Positions 46,524-55,452 of a DNA stretch of 64,000 nt are shown here, one piece after another (the first letter of the stretch is position 1; each line of letters begins with the position of its first letter). Origin of the DNA: Bacteroides ihuae (lineage in GTDB: Bacteria; Bacteroidota; Bacteroidia; Bacteroidales; Bacteroidaceae). Position numbers and translations under genes: made by a program. Location of the stretch: the NCBI RefSeq assembly GCF_900104585.1, contig NZ_FNVX01000006.1, forward strand, positions 558,001-622,000. The letters are read 5' to 3'. The notes beneath the pieces are model-generated. The model was given only the letters and a program-made list of their open reading frames with translations, had not been told where the DNA came from and searched no databases.

Positions 46524-49500
46524 TTAAAAGTTCAAATAAAGTCCCCAGACATAGTTAGGTGAATTGTATCCCCCCAATAGATACTTCGCTTTTTTCTCAA
46601 ATGCGAAAGTATAAAGATTCTCCACATTAAACTGAAGACGAGCATTCTTCAAAAAAATCTTCTTGCAAAACGTTTGTGGCAAACGATAAGAGAGAGAAAT
46701 GTTGCTTAAACGAATATTGGAAGCATCTAATACGTTAATGTCCGCATAAGAATACACCGAATAACTTCCGTAGTAATAATCCGAACTTTCGGCAAAAATC
46801 ACAGCCGGCACATCCGTATGAGCCTCATCTCCGGCAGTCCTCCAACGATTCTTTATATCCTTATTCACAGCACCTATTGATGTCATGTATTCATCCATCG
46901 AACTATTGTAATCACTTTGCAAATAGGGTAAATCCGTATTCCTAATTTTGTGCCCTAGTTGATAAATGAGCATAAAGGACATTTGCCAATCTTTGTATTG
47001 CAACGAGCTACCCAAAGAGCCTGTATGAGAAGGAACGGTTGAACCTAAATCATAAATGGCATCAAGACTAGTCGGTTCCGTAGTTGTCTTCTCTCCATTT
47101 TCATCATAAACCTGTGGTAGACCTTTCTCATTTAATCCAGCCCATTTATAACCATAAATAGAATTATAAGGAGTGCCAACACGCGGATATGACGAAGGAT
47201 AATCCAGTTGCAGATAATATACCGGTGCTTCCACATTTACGTATGTCACCTTATTCTTATTATATGCATACATTAAGTTTACATTCCACGAAAAATCCTT
47301 TGTGCGAATAAGATCTCCTGAAAGAGTTAACTCTACACCACGATTAGTCATCTCCCCGTTATTTATTTCATATGTAGCATATCCAAATCCTTCAGTAGGT
47401 ACTCCGTTGGCATTAGCCAAAAGATCAGTTCCCTTCTTATCGTAATATTCCAAGGAACCATTCAAACGATTCTTGAACAAAGAAAAGTCAAATCCTACAT
47501 TAGTAGTGGTTGTTTTTTCCCAAGATAATTCAGGATTAGGGCGATTTCCCACAGAGCCTTGAGTACCGCCAACATTAGAATTTGTAGAATAATAAGCTGT
47601 GAGATATGGGGCTGAGTTTTTAGCAATATTTCCACCGATGCCATAAGAAAGACGGAGTTTAAGCATATTCACCCAATCGACATGAAAGAAATCCTCTTTA
47701 TTTATGTTCCAAGATGCTCCGACAGACCAAATAGGTTTATTTTGATATTTTGAGTCGGTACCCCAGAGATTAGAGCGATCCCAACGAAGACTTCCTGAAG
47801 CCGTATACTTATCATCATATGTATAAGCCGCATTGCCATAGAATGAGACGAAACGGTCAACGTTCTCTTTCTGAAAGCCTAAATCCGAAGAATAAAAACG
47901 CCCTCCCAACAATCCATTGTACCTTTTCAATAAAGAAGCAGCATCAATAGGAATATAACTCAGCATTTCACGATCATAGCCATATTGAAATTCGTCCTTG
48001 TATTCCAATTTTGTGCTACGAATTTCTGATCCCAAAATCATAGCCAAATCATGCTTCCCGGCAAAGGTTTTATTAAAATTCAATTGCTGGCGGAAACCGT
48101 AAGCAGACGAGTATTGCCGTCTATCATAATTAATATCTCCATAAGGCAAATTATAGGTTGTCTGACCATTAGCAGAAGCGGTAGCCAAGCCATTCACCTT
48201 CGAACGTACACTGTACGACTCCTTATCGGAGAGCTTATTATATCTATCTACTCCATACTCATACTGAAACATCGCTTCGTATTTTAACCAGTCTGTTAAT
48301 TTGAAGTTCAATTTAACAAATGATCTATTCAAGAAGTTTTTTTCTTTTCCCAGATTGCGCCCTATTTCATCCAGCGGAGTTATATTCATGCTATAAAGTC
48401 TATTTGTCTTAATTCTATCTACAATATCCTGACTATAGCGAGATTCGGCCGTAGAAATATAAGGATTTCCTTGAGCATCAACCAATCCGTCATAAGGCAT
48501 ATAAGTATAACCGGGGGACAATGGGTCATAAGTCTGAGTAGTAGCATTGGTATACTTTGTATAGCTGCCCACATCAAGTCTCAACCAATCTGTAATATCC
48601 GTAGAGTTAATAATATTCAGCCCAAAAGAACTATCATCTGAATACTTATTCTCATATTGATTATTCTTGTAAGTTAGTGAAACTTTAAAGTTATTCTTCT
48701 CTGTAGCCTTACCGATACTTAAGTTATATTGCTGATAGAAAGGATTTGTTTTGGTATATTTCTTCGTATCATCATAATAATTATAACCTTTAGCAGAAAG
48801 CGCATTCAGTGTTGTATTCATTTCATCTTGCGTTGAGTTTCCTGCATAAGCATTCAAGATAGCCGTAATACCTTGGTTCGTATAAACTTTGTATTTCAAT
48901 AAATTAGCGGCATAAGATGAAGCACCACTTCCCTGCAAATTAGGATTCTTCTCTGCCCACTCTTTTTCAAGATCAATAACATCTGCCGAGTTGGTCAGGC
49001 GATCTTTATAAAAGGAATAAGGAGAAAAAGTGAAGGTACTTGAGAAAGACACTTCTGTTCTTCCTTTAGCCGCTTTCTTTGTCACAATTACTACCACGCC
49101 GTTGGCTGCACGCGCACCGTAAATAGAAGCAGCAGCCGCATCTTTCAACACAGTTATGCTCTCTATATCTTCCATATTCAAATCAGGAATATTCTCGATA
49201 AGATTTCCTTCGGGAGTATACCGAGTACTTTCTACCGGAAAGCCATCAATTACATAAAGTGGGTTCGTCACTCCATTCATTGTTGTAGTACCACGTACAA
49301 GACCATTTGCATAACCTGCAACCCGTCCTTCGAGCAAAGTGCTCAAACTATTAAGTCGTTGTTCCTGCAATTTCTCTCCACTTACTTTAGAAAAAGCACC
49401 CGTAGCCCGCTCTTTTGAAATCGTTTGATAGCCTGTTACCACCACCTCATCAAGTAATTGATCATCAGTTTTCAAAACGATATTCAAGATTCTACTTGTG

Positions 49501-49793
49501 CCTACTTTCAAGGCTTGATTAGCAAATCCTACAAAGGAGAATTCAAGCACAGCTGATTCCGATGGTACAGATATAGACTATTTCCCATCCATATCTGTAA
49601 TTGCTCCTGAAGAAACATTTTTTGAGTTTGCTATCCTAATCGTAGCTCCAACTAAAGGTTCCCCGTCTACATCACTTACTGTTCCGCGAACAGTTATTCC
49701 GGAAGCTCTACCAACATTCTGGGCAAAGACTTCGTGAGTGCCTGATAATAACATCAGCACCATACCACATAAAACAATAATCTTTTTTCTCAT
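46524..49793 (-). pseudogene. SusC/RagA-family TonB-linked transporter interrupted by an in-frame amber codon
   Basis: The gene spans 1,089 codons plus stop. Codons 1-71 encode a signal peptide (ending VFAQN) and the start of a CarboxypepD-like domain (GTVSDVDGEPLVGATIRI, AITDMDGK). Codon 72 is TAG (49580-49578). The same frame continues at once with SISVPSESAVLEFSFVGFANQ, then the SusC plug (VVVTGYQTISKERATGAFSKVSGEKL, SITVLKDAAAASIYGARAANGVVVIVTKK) and an uninterrupted barrel to 46524. Homologues have Phe or Tyr at this position. Everything after it is intact, so the change is recent, a sequencing error, or suppressed. A GTG at 49550 could give a barrel without signal peptide, which would not be exported. 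A promoter-like TAGCTTTG lies at 49899-49892. Confidence 0.85.
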
Positions 49794-49891
49794 ATCAACC
49801 TAGCATTTACTGTTAGTAACCATCATACTTAAAACAAGAAACCTTTTACACACTTATTCCTAACTAAAATTACAGCGTTTTATTTTGCCTT

Positions 49892-49899
49892 CAAAGCTA
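49892..49899 (-). promoter_or_regulatory. Putative susCD promoter -7 element
   Basis: TAGCTTTG on the minus strand, about 100 bp upstream of the susC ATG. A TTTTTG lies about 17 bp further upstream. The rest of 49794-50068 shows no gene. Confidence 0.5.
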
Positions 49900-50068
49900 G
49901 AATAAATCTACCCTAGCAAAAATCCCATCATTATGGTATTTATAGAATAAAAGCCGAAACACGATTTAATGATTGCAAATAAAAGAATAAAGATTCAAAA
50001 AGCTCTTCGAAACAAGCATCCAATAACGGCAATTGTCGTTATTGGAATAAATATGATAGTACAATTGG

Positions 50069-51841
50069 TTATTGCCTGCCTTTTTGAATGGAAAGAACCT
50101 TCGAACGATATAGAGAAGGAGGCATGCCGACGGCTGATTGAAAGACATTATAGAAGGTGGAAATTGAATTAAAACCTAGTTCAGAAGAAAGTGCCTTAAG
50201 TGGTATATTGTTATTCGCATCGGACAAAACACGAACAGCTTCTTCCACTCTGAACGAATTTATATAGTGCGTAAATGTTTTCCCACTCTGCTCATTGATC
50301 ACTTGAGATAGATAAGTACGGTTAGTATCAAGCATGTCAGCAACCTTTTCTTTCGTTATAAAGTGGTCCTTATACACCTTTTTTTCTAACATCAACTGAT
50401 TAAGCAGGTAATAGAGCTCTACCGTTTTCTCATCGGTCAATGAAGATGCCGCATATTTTCCGGTGACATCTACTTTGTCTTTCTGTTCCTCATTCTTAAG
50501 TCTTCTTATCTCAAAACGCAGGTTCTCTTCGCGCCTGATCGCATCCTGATTCTGTTCCACAATCTTAAGAAACAAACGATTCTTCCTTATATAAAGATAA
50601 TAAATAAAGCCGAGCGCAACAAAAATCAACAGAAAGCCGAAAGTAAGAAACTGAACCTTCTTTTCATTTTGTAGCAAACGCAATTTGCTATGAGCTATTT
50701 CATTCTCTTGCTTTTCTACATCGTATTTGATCCTGAGTTCATTCAGAGAACGCTCTTTCTCTTCGGTCAATATACTATCTTTCTCCACGCGATATTTCTT
50801 ATAATACTCCAAGGCACCGGCATAGTCTTGTTTCCGTTCGTAACAATTAGAAAGAGTCTGGTATAAAAGATGCCTATATGTACTACTGTTCCGATCATTC
50901 GAGATAGAAATACCTTTTTTAAGCAATGGAATGGCTTCGTCATAATCTCCTTTGCTGATCAGTACTTTTGAGTATCCGAGGTATGCATTGACAACAGATG
51001 ATGTCTGAGCGTGACTTTGTAGCTCAAGAGCTTTCTCGAAATAACTAAGTGCAAGCACATTATCCCCTTGTTTAGTTGAAATATAGCCCAATAAATTATA
51101 CACATTGGATTGGTCATGAAAGCCATTTCGGAGCATAATGAATTCTGCCTCTTTGGCATACTTTGACGCTTCGATATAATTGCCTTTAAGATAATACATA
51201 TAAGCTGAATTCATAGCGCCGGACATGATGGTGTACGTATCGCTTCTTTTATGCCCTAACTCATAACACTCCAATGCATACTTTAACCCCGTAGTATCAT
51301 TCATCAGATAATAAATTCCTGATAGATTAGAGAGCAATAGTGATTGCAGTTGGTCATTACTCCCCTTCCTGGCTACTTCTATTCCTTTAAAAAAGTAAAA
51401 GATGGAGCGATAATAATCCATTTCTATATTTGATGAGTATAAGCCCAGTCCGTTGTAAACGGAACAAAGAGCAGAATCATTCTTTAACTCTTGTGCCAGT
51501 AGCAATGATTTATTGAGATAGAATTTGGCCGGTTTTTTGTATCCTTTCATCATCAATCCTTGCCCTAAGTAGATATAAGAATAAAGACGGAAATAATCGA
51601 TGGCATTAATCTCTCCGAACTTACGTAACTGTTCTGCAAAAGAAATGGCTTTTGTATAATCAGCCCTTGCCAAATAAAGAAAAGAGAGTTCTTTCAGTGC
51701 ATATCCATCATTCTTCTTGGCACGCAGATAGCTGATACGCTCATTCAAGTTGTCGGAGTTTTGACTTTGATCTTGCGCATGAAGTGAAGGGAATAAGATA
51801 AATAACAAACTAAAAACAAGAAATAGAAAGATGTTCTTCAT
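50069..51841 (-). CDS. TPR-containing membrane regulator with AraC-type DNA-binding domain
   Basis: 590 residues. A signal-like N-terminus (1-22) precedes about nine TPR-like helical repeats (30-385; for example ALEYYKKYRVEKDSIL). One membrane helix follows (about 398-415, FLTFGFLLIFVALGFIYYLYI), then a coiled linker (420-455). The C-terminal AraC-type domain spans about 480-585 (ITKEKVADMLDTNRTYLSQVINEQSGKTFTHYINSFRVEEAV, LKALSSELGFNSISTFYNVFQSAVGMPPSLYR). This fold order, without kinase or receiver, is seen in Bacteroidetes regulators beside nutrient loci. It lies directly upstream of susC on the same strand and likely controls it. Its own promoter region adjoins the copy 2 small-RNA promoter, which fires away. 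Confidence 0.9.
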   Translation of the reverse strand: MKNIFLFLVFSLLFILFPSLHAQDQSQNSDNLNERISYLRAKKNDGYALKELSFLYLARADYTKAISFAEQLRKFGEINAIDYFRLYSYIYLGQGLMMKGYKKPAKFYLNKSLLLAQELKNDSALCSVYNGLGLYSSNIEMDYYRSIFYFFKGIEVARKGSNDQLQSLLLSNLSGIYYLMNDTTGLKYALECYELGHKRSDTYTIMSGAMNSAYMYYLKGNYIEASKYAKEAEFIMLRNGFHDQSNVYNLLGYISTKQGDNVLALSYFEKALELQSHAQTSSVVNAYLGYSKVLISKGDYDEAIPLLKKGISISNDRNSSTYRHLLYQTLSNCYERKQDYAGALEYYKKYRVEKDSILTEEKERSLNELRIKYDVEKQENEIAHSKLRLLQNEKKVQFLTFGFLLIFVALGFIYYLYIRKNRLFLKIVEQNQDAIRREENLRFEIRRLKNEEQKDKVDVTGKYAASSLTDEKTVELYYLLNQLMLEKKVYKDHFITKEKVADMLDTNRTYLSQVINEQSGKTFTHYINSFRVEEAVRVLSDANNNIPLKALSSELGFNSISTFYNVFQSAVGMPPSLYRSKVLSIQKGRQ

Positions 51842-51893
51842 CCTTAAACGCTTTTATTCTATCGGCAAAAGTAGCAAAAAAAAGCAGAAACGC

Positions 51894-51924
51894 TTGACTT
51901 TGGCAAGTAAATGTATTATCTTTG
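51894..51924 (+). promoter_or_regulatory. Promoter of small RNA copy 2
   Basis: TTGAC at 51894-51898 and TATCTTTG at 51917-51924, with 20 bp between TTG and TATCTTTG, exactly as in copy 1. Confidence 0.7.
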
Positions 51925-51928
51925 TTAA

Positions 51929-51996
51929 TATAATCATAAAATATATTCAGATTAAAATACGGTTAAAGAGAGAAGTTGCAACTTCCCTCTTTTTTT
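51929..51996 (+). ncRNA. Predicted small RNA, copy 2
   Basis: Transcription from the promoter just upstream should start near 51930, at the first base of the 26-nt segment shared with copy 1 (51931-51956). An intrinsic terminator follows: AAAGAGAGAAGTT pairs with AACTTCCCTCTTT (one A-C mismatch), ending in seven T at 51990-51996. Predicted length is about 67 nt. Terminator loop-side pairs differ from copy 1 yet still pair. The strand is fixed by promoter and T-run together. The 5'-terminal invariant segment is the natural candidate for a base-pairing seed. Confidence 0.65.
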
Positions 51997-52019
51997 GTGT
52001 CTGCACGCTTGTGATGAAG

Positions 52020-52058
52020 CAAGAGAACCGTGCAAATGGGTCATCTGCACGGTTCTCT
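52020..52058. repeat. Long hairpin in repeat copy 2
   Basis: AAGAGAACCGTGCAAATG and CATCTGCACGGTTCTCTT pair around GGT with one mismatch-type (G-U/A-C, strand-dependent) position. Relative to copy 1 a loop-proximal pair has switched from T-A to A-T on both sides, a compensatory change. Confidence 0.8.
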
Positions 52059-52247
52059 TGGGTCAAAAGACGGTTTCTCTTCACACATTTACTTATTTGT
52101 TATCGCAATAACTCCTAATGAAAAAAGTTTTTTCTCTTATTGTTATCCTAAAAACACCTTTTTCCTTCTTGCCCATACCTAACCAGTTAATATAGTACAA
52201 ATCTTCTCTTGACAAAAGCGTGCTCAAGCAACACACTTTGTCTAGTA

Positions 52248-53348
52248 TTATCTTGTTGGAGGAATGCGGCTACTCGAGCGTTCCTTCTCAGATGATTTAT
52301 CTTTTGTAGCACGCTCTTTTGAAGTCGGTTTACTGGTAGACGAACCACGAGTACTTTCGTTACGACGGGCATTACTACTGTTTGAGCTGCGACTGCTCGA
52401 ACGTTCAGTAGTACTACGAGTCTCTCCACTGGAAGAGGAGCGTGCTGGAGTTGCACTTCTACGGCTACCTGAAGAAGCAGGAGTTGCATTACTGCGACTG
52501 TTATTCGACGGTGTTGAACGAACTTTGTTTCTATTATCAACATCCCTCTTTACATCTTGATTACTACGTCGGATATTTCCACCATTGTCCTCTCGACGAT
52601 TGTTACTGTTACCATCCTTTACACCATGGCTATTTCTATCATTTGAAGGAGACGAAGGCCGTGTGTTGCTATTTCTAGATGGAGTGTTATTACTTGGACG
52701 AGTAGAATAAATTTTGTCTCTTCCATCAGGTCTTTTGTTCGAGTTGGGACGAATGCTTACTCTACCGAAATCAGAGCGGCGGTTGTTATGATAGACCTTG
52801 TCGTCTCTCACACTATGAAAGTCGCGATATACAGTATGATTGTAACGTCCGCGATAAAAGCTCACGTTATTGTTGTGCGTCCGGAAATGCGCTCCTCTGT
52901 AAGTGGTGTAATGAGTTGGCAGCCCAAAATAAAACAAACCATGATTGCTATACGTAACGTATACCCTGAAAGCCCATCCATTAGTATTAGCATAAACAGG
53001 ACGATAAAAATAGTCTGTTTGCATGAAGCGGCTGTATTGCTCACTGTCAAGTACCCAACGCAAATCATCGTTACGAATATCAAGATAATAATAGTATTCG
53101 TTCAATGCCCACTCTTGTCCACGCACCACATTGTCCATCGTATTGCGAATGGAATAGATGAAATCATAATTGATTTCATAAGCATCATTATATTGAGCTG
53201 AGTTCAGTTCGAGCTCATACGCCATTTTATCCGTAAGAAAACGAGTTTCTTGGCGAACCCTGCTAGTACTCATGGCGGCCATACTTGTGCTGCTCATGGC
53301 AGTTATCCCGATGGCAAATAGAATAATCATCATTCGTTTCATATTCAT
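52248..53348 (-). CDS. Secreted hypothetical protein with Ser/Arg/Asn-rich C-terminal half
   Basis: 366 residues. A signal peptide (1-25, ending SMAAM) precedes a structured region (about 28-170) rich in Tyr, Phe, Asn and His (VRQETRFLTDKMAYELELN, ALNEYYYYLDIRNDDLRWVLD). From about residue 190 the sequence is low-complexity, with Ser, Arg, Asn, Thr and Lys dominating and many SSSR/RSSNSS-like runs, strongly basic and probably disordered. I do not recognise a known enzyme. It starts 6 bp after the DUF4476 gene and is cotranscribed with it. A basic tail could bind LPS, capsule or nucleic acid, which is speculation. Confidence 0.75.
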   Translation of the reverse strand: MNMKRMMIILFAIGITAMSSTSMAAMSTSRVRQETRFLTDKMAYELELNSAQYNDAYEINYDFIYSIRNTMDNVVRGQEWALNEYYYYLDIRNDDLRWVLDSEQYSRFMQTDYFYRPVYANTNGWAFRVYVTYSNHGLFYFGLPTHYTTYRGAHFRTHNNNVSFYRGRYNHTVYRDFHSVRDDKVYHNNRRSDFGRVSIRPNSNKRPDGRDKIYSTRPSNNTPSRNSNTRPSSPSNDRNSHGVKDGNSNNRREDNGGNIRRSNQDVKRDVDNRNKVRSTPSNNSRSNATPASSGSRRSATPARSSSSGETRSTTERSSSRSSNSSNARRNESTRGSSTSKPTSKERATKDKSSEKERSSSRIPPTR

Positions 53349-53354
53349 TAGTTT

Positions 53355-54017
53355 TTAGTTGTATTTACTATTATATCCTTTTATAAAATCATTTATCTTA
53401 TCTTTACTGGAGATGAAGGATAGGCTTTCAAGCAACATAAAGAAGTTCTGTTTATCTACAATTCGAGGATAAAGCAACTGAATCATTTCTATCTTATCAT
53501 CATCAAAAGTATTCAGTTCAACCAAGCGTTTACATTGTTGGATAGTAAAAGCACTCGTTTGCACAGCCGTCTCAATCAAGTCCATTTTATCCGATTTGAA
53601 TGGAGCCGCTTTTACTGCGGAGAAAAAACTATTAAACGTATTATTATCCATTACCCCTCTATCTGAGTGAGCTCCAGTCCACCTATCTTGATGAGAAGGC
53701 AATGTAGGAAAGTTGCTCTCTATACGAATGTTTTTCAGTTCATTCCCTGAAAAATAAATTAGATTATGATAGATTAAACGTCCTTTCCTTCCAAAATCAT
53801 TCCTTCCAAAATATTCTACCTCATAGGCTTCTATTTGATAGTTACCCGGACTCAGGTTGGCAATAAAGCAACTCATTGTTGGAATAGAAATTTGTGTACC
53901 TTCCACAAATACAATAATAGGGTTTTCGGTGCTCTCTATTCGAATACCATAAACTGGGGCAGCTTTTAAAGCGAACGCCACCAACAAAAGGCTAAGACTT
54001 ATCATTAACTTACGCAT
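53355..54017 (-). CDS. DUF4476 protein
   Basis: 220 residues. A signal peptide (1-19, ending ALKAA) is followed by a beta-rich PEGA-like region (about 20-95, LSPGNYQIEAYEVEYFG). The C-terminal DUF4476 helical domain spans about 130-215 (FNSFFSAVKAAPFKSDKMDLIETAVQTSAFTIQQCKRLVELNTFDDDKIEMIQLLYPRIVD). The function is unknown; these are exported proteins of Bacteroidetes. It begins the two-gene operon with the Ser/Arg-rich protein. Confidence 0.82.
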   Translation of the reverse strand: MRKLMISLSLLLVAFALKAAPVYGIRIESTENPIIVFVEGTQISIPTMSCFIANLSPGNYQIEAYEVEYFGRNDFGRKGRLIYHNLIYFSGNELKNIRIESNFPTLPSHQDRWTGAHSDRGVMDNNTFNSFFSAVKAAPFKSDKMDLIETAVQTSAFTIQQCKRLVELNTFDDDKIEMIQLLYPRIVDKQNFFMLLESLSFISSKDKINDFIKGYNSKYN

Positions 54018-54109
54018 ATCGTTTTGTTTTAATAATTTCCATACAACAAAAATAGGGTAAGGAAATCCCCTACCCTAATGATTCTCTCTAATCGTGCGTA
54101 GGAATTTCC

Positions 54110-54418
54110 CTACCTGACAAAGGTATTTTCCCTGTTAGGCTCGTAAGGAACAACAAAGGTGTCCATTCCCACAACACGACCTGATTCAAAACGTATCAAA
54201 AAAATCTTTGTATCCGTGATCACTGTAGTGTAGCTATATTCCCACTCCTCTCTACCATTATCAAAACGTCTAAAATTAGGAGCACCGAAGATCTCTTTCA
54301 CCTCTTTTTGAGACATACCTTCAGTTATCTTCATCATTTTATCGTCAAGACTCTTCATTGTAGCACAGCTACTCAAAAGGAATAAGAACGAAAAGAATAA
54401 AATAGATAATTTCTTCAT
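54110..54418 (-). CDS. BamE/OmlA-like small lipoprotein
   Basis: 102 residues. A lipoprotein signal (FLFLLSSC, Cys at about 18) and an SmpA/OmlA-like core: ITEGMSQKEVKEIFGAPNFRRFDNGREEWEYSYT. This matches the helix-helix-sheet fold used by BamE in outer-membrane protein assembly, but many unrelated lipoproteins share it. The role in this organism is unproven. A -7 element (TATTTTTG, 54449-54442) lies just upstream. Confidence 0.8.
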   Translation of the reverse strand: MKKLSILFFSFLFLLSSCATMKSLDDKMMKITEGMSQKEVKEIFGAPNFRRFDNGREEWEYSYTTVITDTKIFLIRFESGRVVGMDTFVVPYEPNRENTFVR

Positions 54419-54441
54419 CTTAGTTATTGTATTATTTCACG

Positions 54442-54449
54442 CAAAAATA
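54442..54449 (-). promoter_or_regulatory. Promoter -7 element of the BamE-like gene
   Basis: TATTTTTG on the minus strand, 24 bp before the ATG. Confidence 0.5.
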
Positions 54450-54529
54450 TCAGAATTGAACAGATAGAATAGAATCTTTGCGTGAAGGATTAACATTAAG
54501 GTTTTCTTTGGCTTTGCTAATCTATTTCA

Positions 54530-55366
54530 TCAGCCAACAAGTTCAAGACCAACATCAGTCAGCTTGATAAGGCGCCTTCTATATAAGTCGCCAACCGCTT
54601 TCTTAAAGGTTTTCTTGCTCACCTGAAAGATATCATAAATTTCTTCTGCCGGACTTTTGTCATTAACAGCCACACTACCGCCATGTGTTTGAATATATTG
54701 CAGTAAGCTTTTAGCAAAATCATCGATCTTTTCAAAGCCCGGTTTCTGGAGCACAAGGTCAATTTTCTCATCCTCGCGTACCTGCTTTACATAAGCTTTC
54801 AGCGTCATGCCTGTATGCAAAGGCTGAAAGATTTCACTGTCATACAGCAATCCGCCAAACTTATTATCTATAATAGCTTTGAAGCCCAAATCAGTTTTCT
54901 GCCAAATGAGAATGTTCACCTCATCATCGGGCTCATAAGTAGGTTCTTCTTTAGAAAAATAACGTTCGACCTTGGCCGATGCTACAATGCGATAGCTCTC
55001 CTCGTCAACATGAGCATGTATCACATACTTATTGCCCACTAGCATCTTCATCTTTTGCTCACTGAAAGGAACAAAAAGGTCTTTCATCAGACCCCAGTTA
55101 AGGAAAGCACCAAACTGATTTACCCACGCCACTTCCAAACAAGCAAATTCGCCTACCTGCACCAATGGAGTCAGCGTTGTAGCAATCAGTCTCTCCTCAT
55201 TATCGAGGTATAGAAAAACATTCAAAAAATCGCCAACTTGACAATTATCGGGAACATAACGGGTGGGTAATAATATCTCGCCTTCCTGCTCACCGTCAAG
55301 ATACACTCCAAAATCTACGGTCTTCACAACCTCTAGCGTATTAAATTTGCCTAGTTCTATGTTCAT
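54530..55366 (-). CDS. S1-like RNA-binding protein, CvfB family
   Basis: 278 residues with tandem S1-like OB folds: an N-terminal fold (about 5-60, FGVYLDGEQEGEILLPTRYVPDN), a second (65-130, NQFGAFLNWGLMKDLFVPFSEQ), and a third (150-210, LGFKAIIDNKFGGLLYDSEIFQPLHTG). A C-terminal winged-helix spans about 215-275 (EIYDIFQVSKKTFKKAVGDLYRRRLIKL). This layout is that of CvfB, an RNA-binding regulator in firmicutes. Cytoplasmic; targets unknown here. Its promoter (TATCTTTG, 55393-55386) is back to back with that of the DMT exporter. Confidence 0.88.
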   Translation of the reverse strand: MNIELGKFNTLEVVKTVDFGVYLDGEQEGEILLPTRYVPDNCQVGDFLNVFLYLDNEERLIATTLTPLVQVGEFACLEVAWVNQFGAFLNWGLMKDLFVPFSEQKMKMLVGNKYVIHAHVDEESYRIVASAKVERYFSKEEPTYEPDDEVNILIWQKTDLGFKAIIDNKFGGLLYDSEIFQPLHTGMTLKAYVKQVREDEKIDLVLQKPGFEKIDDFAKSLLQYIQTHGGSVAVNDKSPAEEIYDIFQVSKKTFKKAVGDLYRRRLIKLTDVGLELVG

Positions 55367-55385
55367 ACATTCATTTATTTAAATG

Positions 55386-55424
55386 CAAAGATAACTTTTC
55401 CTTGTCTTTTTATATCTATATTTG
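55386..55424. promoter_or_regulatory. Divergent promoter pair (cvfB-like gene and DMT exporter)
   Basis: TATCTTTG on the minus strand (55393-55386) faces TATATTTG on the plus strand (55417-55424), both fitting TAnnTTTG. Neither has a perfect -33 partner. Confidence 0.5.
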
Positions 55425-55452
55425 CAAAATAAATGGATAAGCAGCCACATTC

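Larger units (their letters stand above)
51889..52145 (+). repeat. Dispersed intergenic repeat, copy 2
   Basis: The inverse-oriented counterpart of 5585-5868, with the same blocks in the same order: promoter, identical 26 bp (51931-51956), terminator with seven T, spacer, AAGCAAGAGAACCGTGCA hairpin (52019-52057), AAAGACGGTTTCTCTTCAC, and TATTTGTTATC / AATAACTCCTAATGAAA. The spacer after the terminator is about 20 bp shorter than in copy 1. It lies between the start of the TPR/AraC-type regulator and the 3' end of the Ser/Arg-rich protein. Nothing else is seen in 52146-52247. Confidence 0.85.

Noticed and set aside
49969..50172. A 67-codon plus-strand frame with one hydrophobic segment upstream of susC
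   Set aside because: It overlaps the conserved AraC-type domain on the other strand; no promoter or ribosome site seen.
45090..51841. A polysaccharide utilisation locus
   Set aside because: SusCD and a TPR/AraC-type regulator are present, but no glycoside hydrolase, lyase or surface glycan-binding protein is encoded nearby, so calling it a glycan locus would overstate the evidence.
51831..52118. A 95-codon plus-strand frame across repeat copy 2
   Set aside because: It overlaps the small-RNA promoter, terminator and hairpin, and copy 1 has no corresponding frame, so conservation is at nucleotide and structure level.
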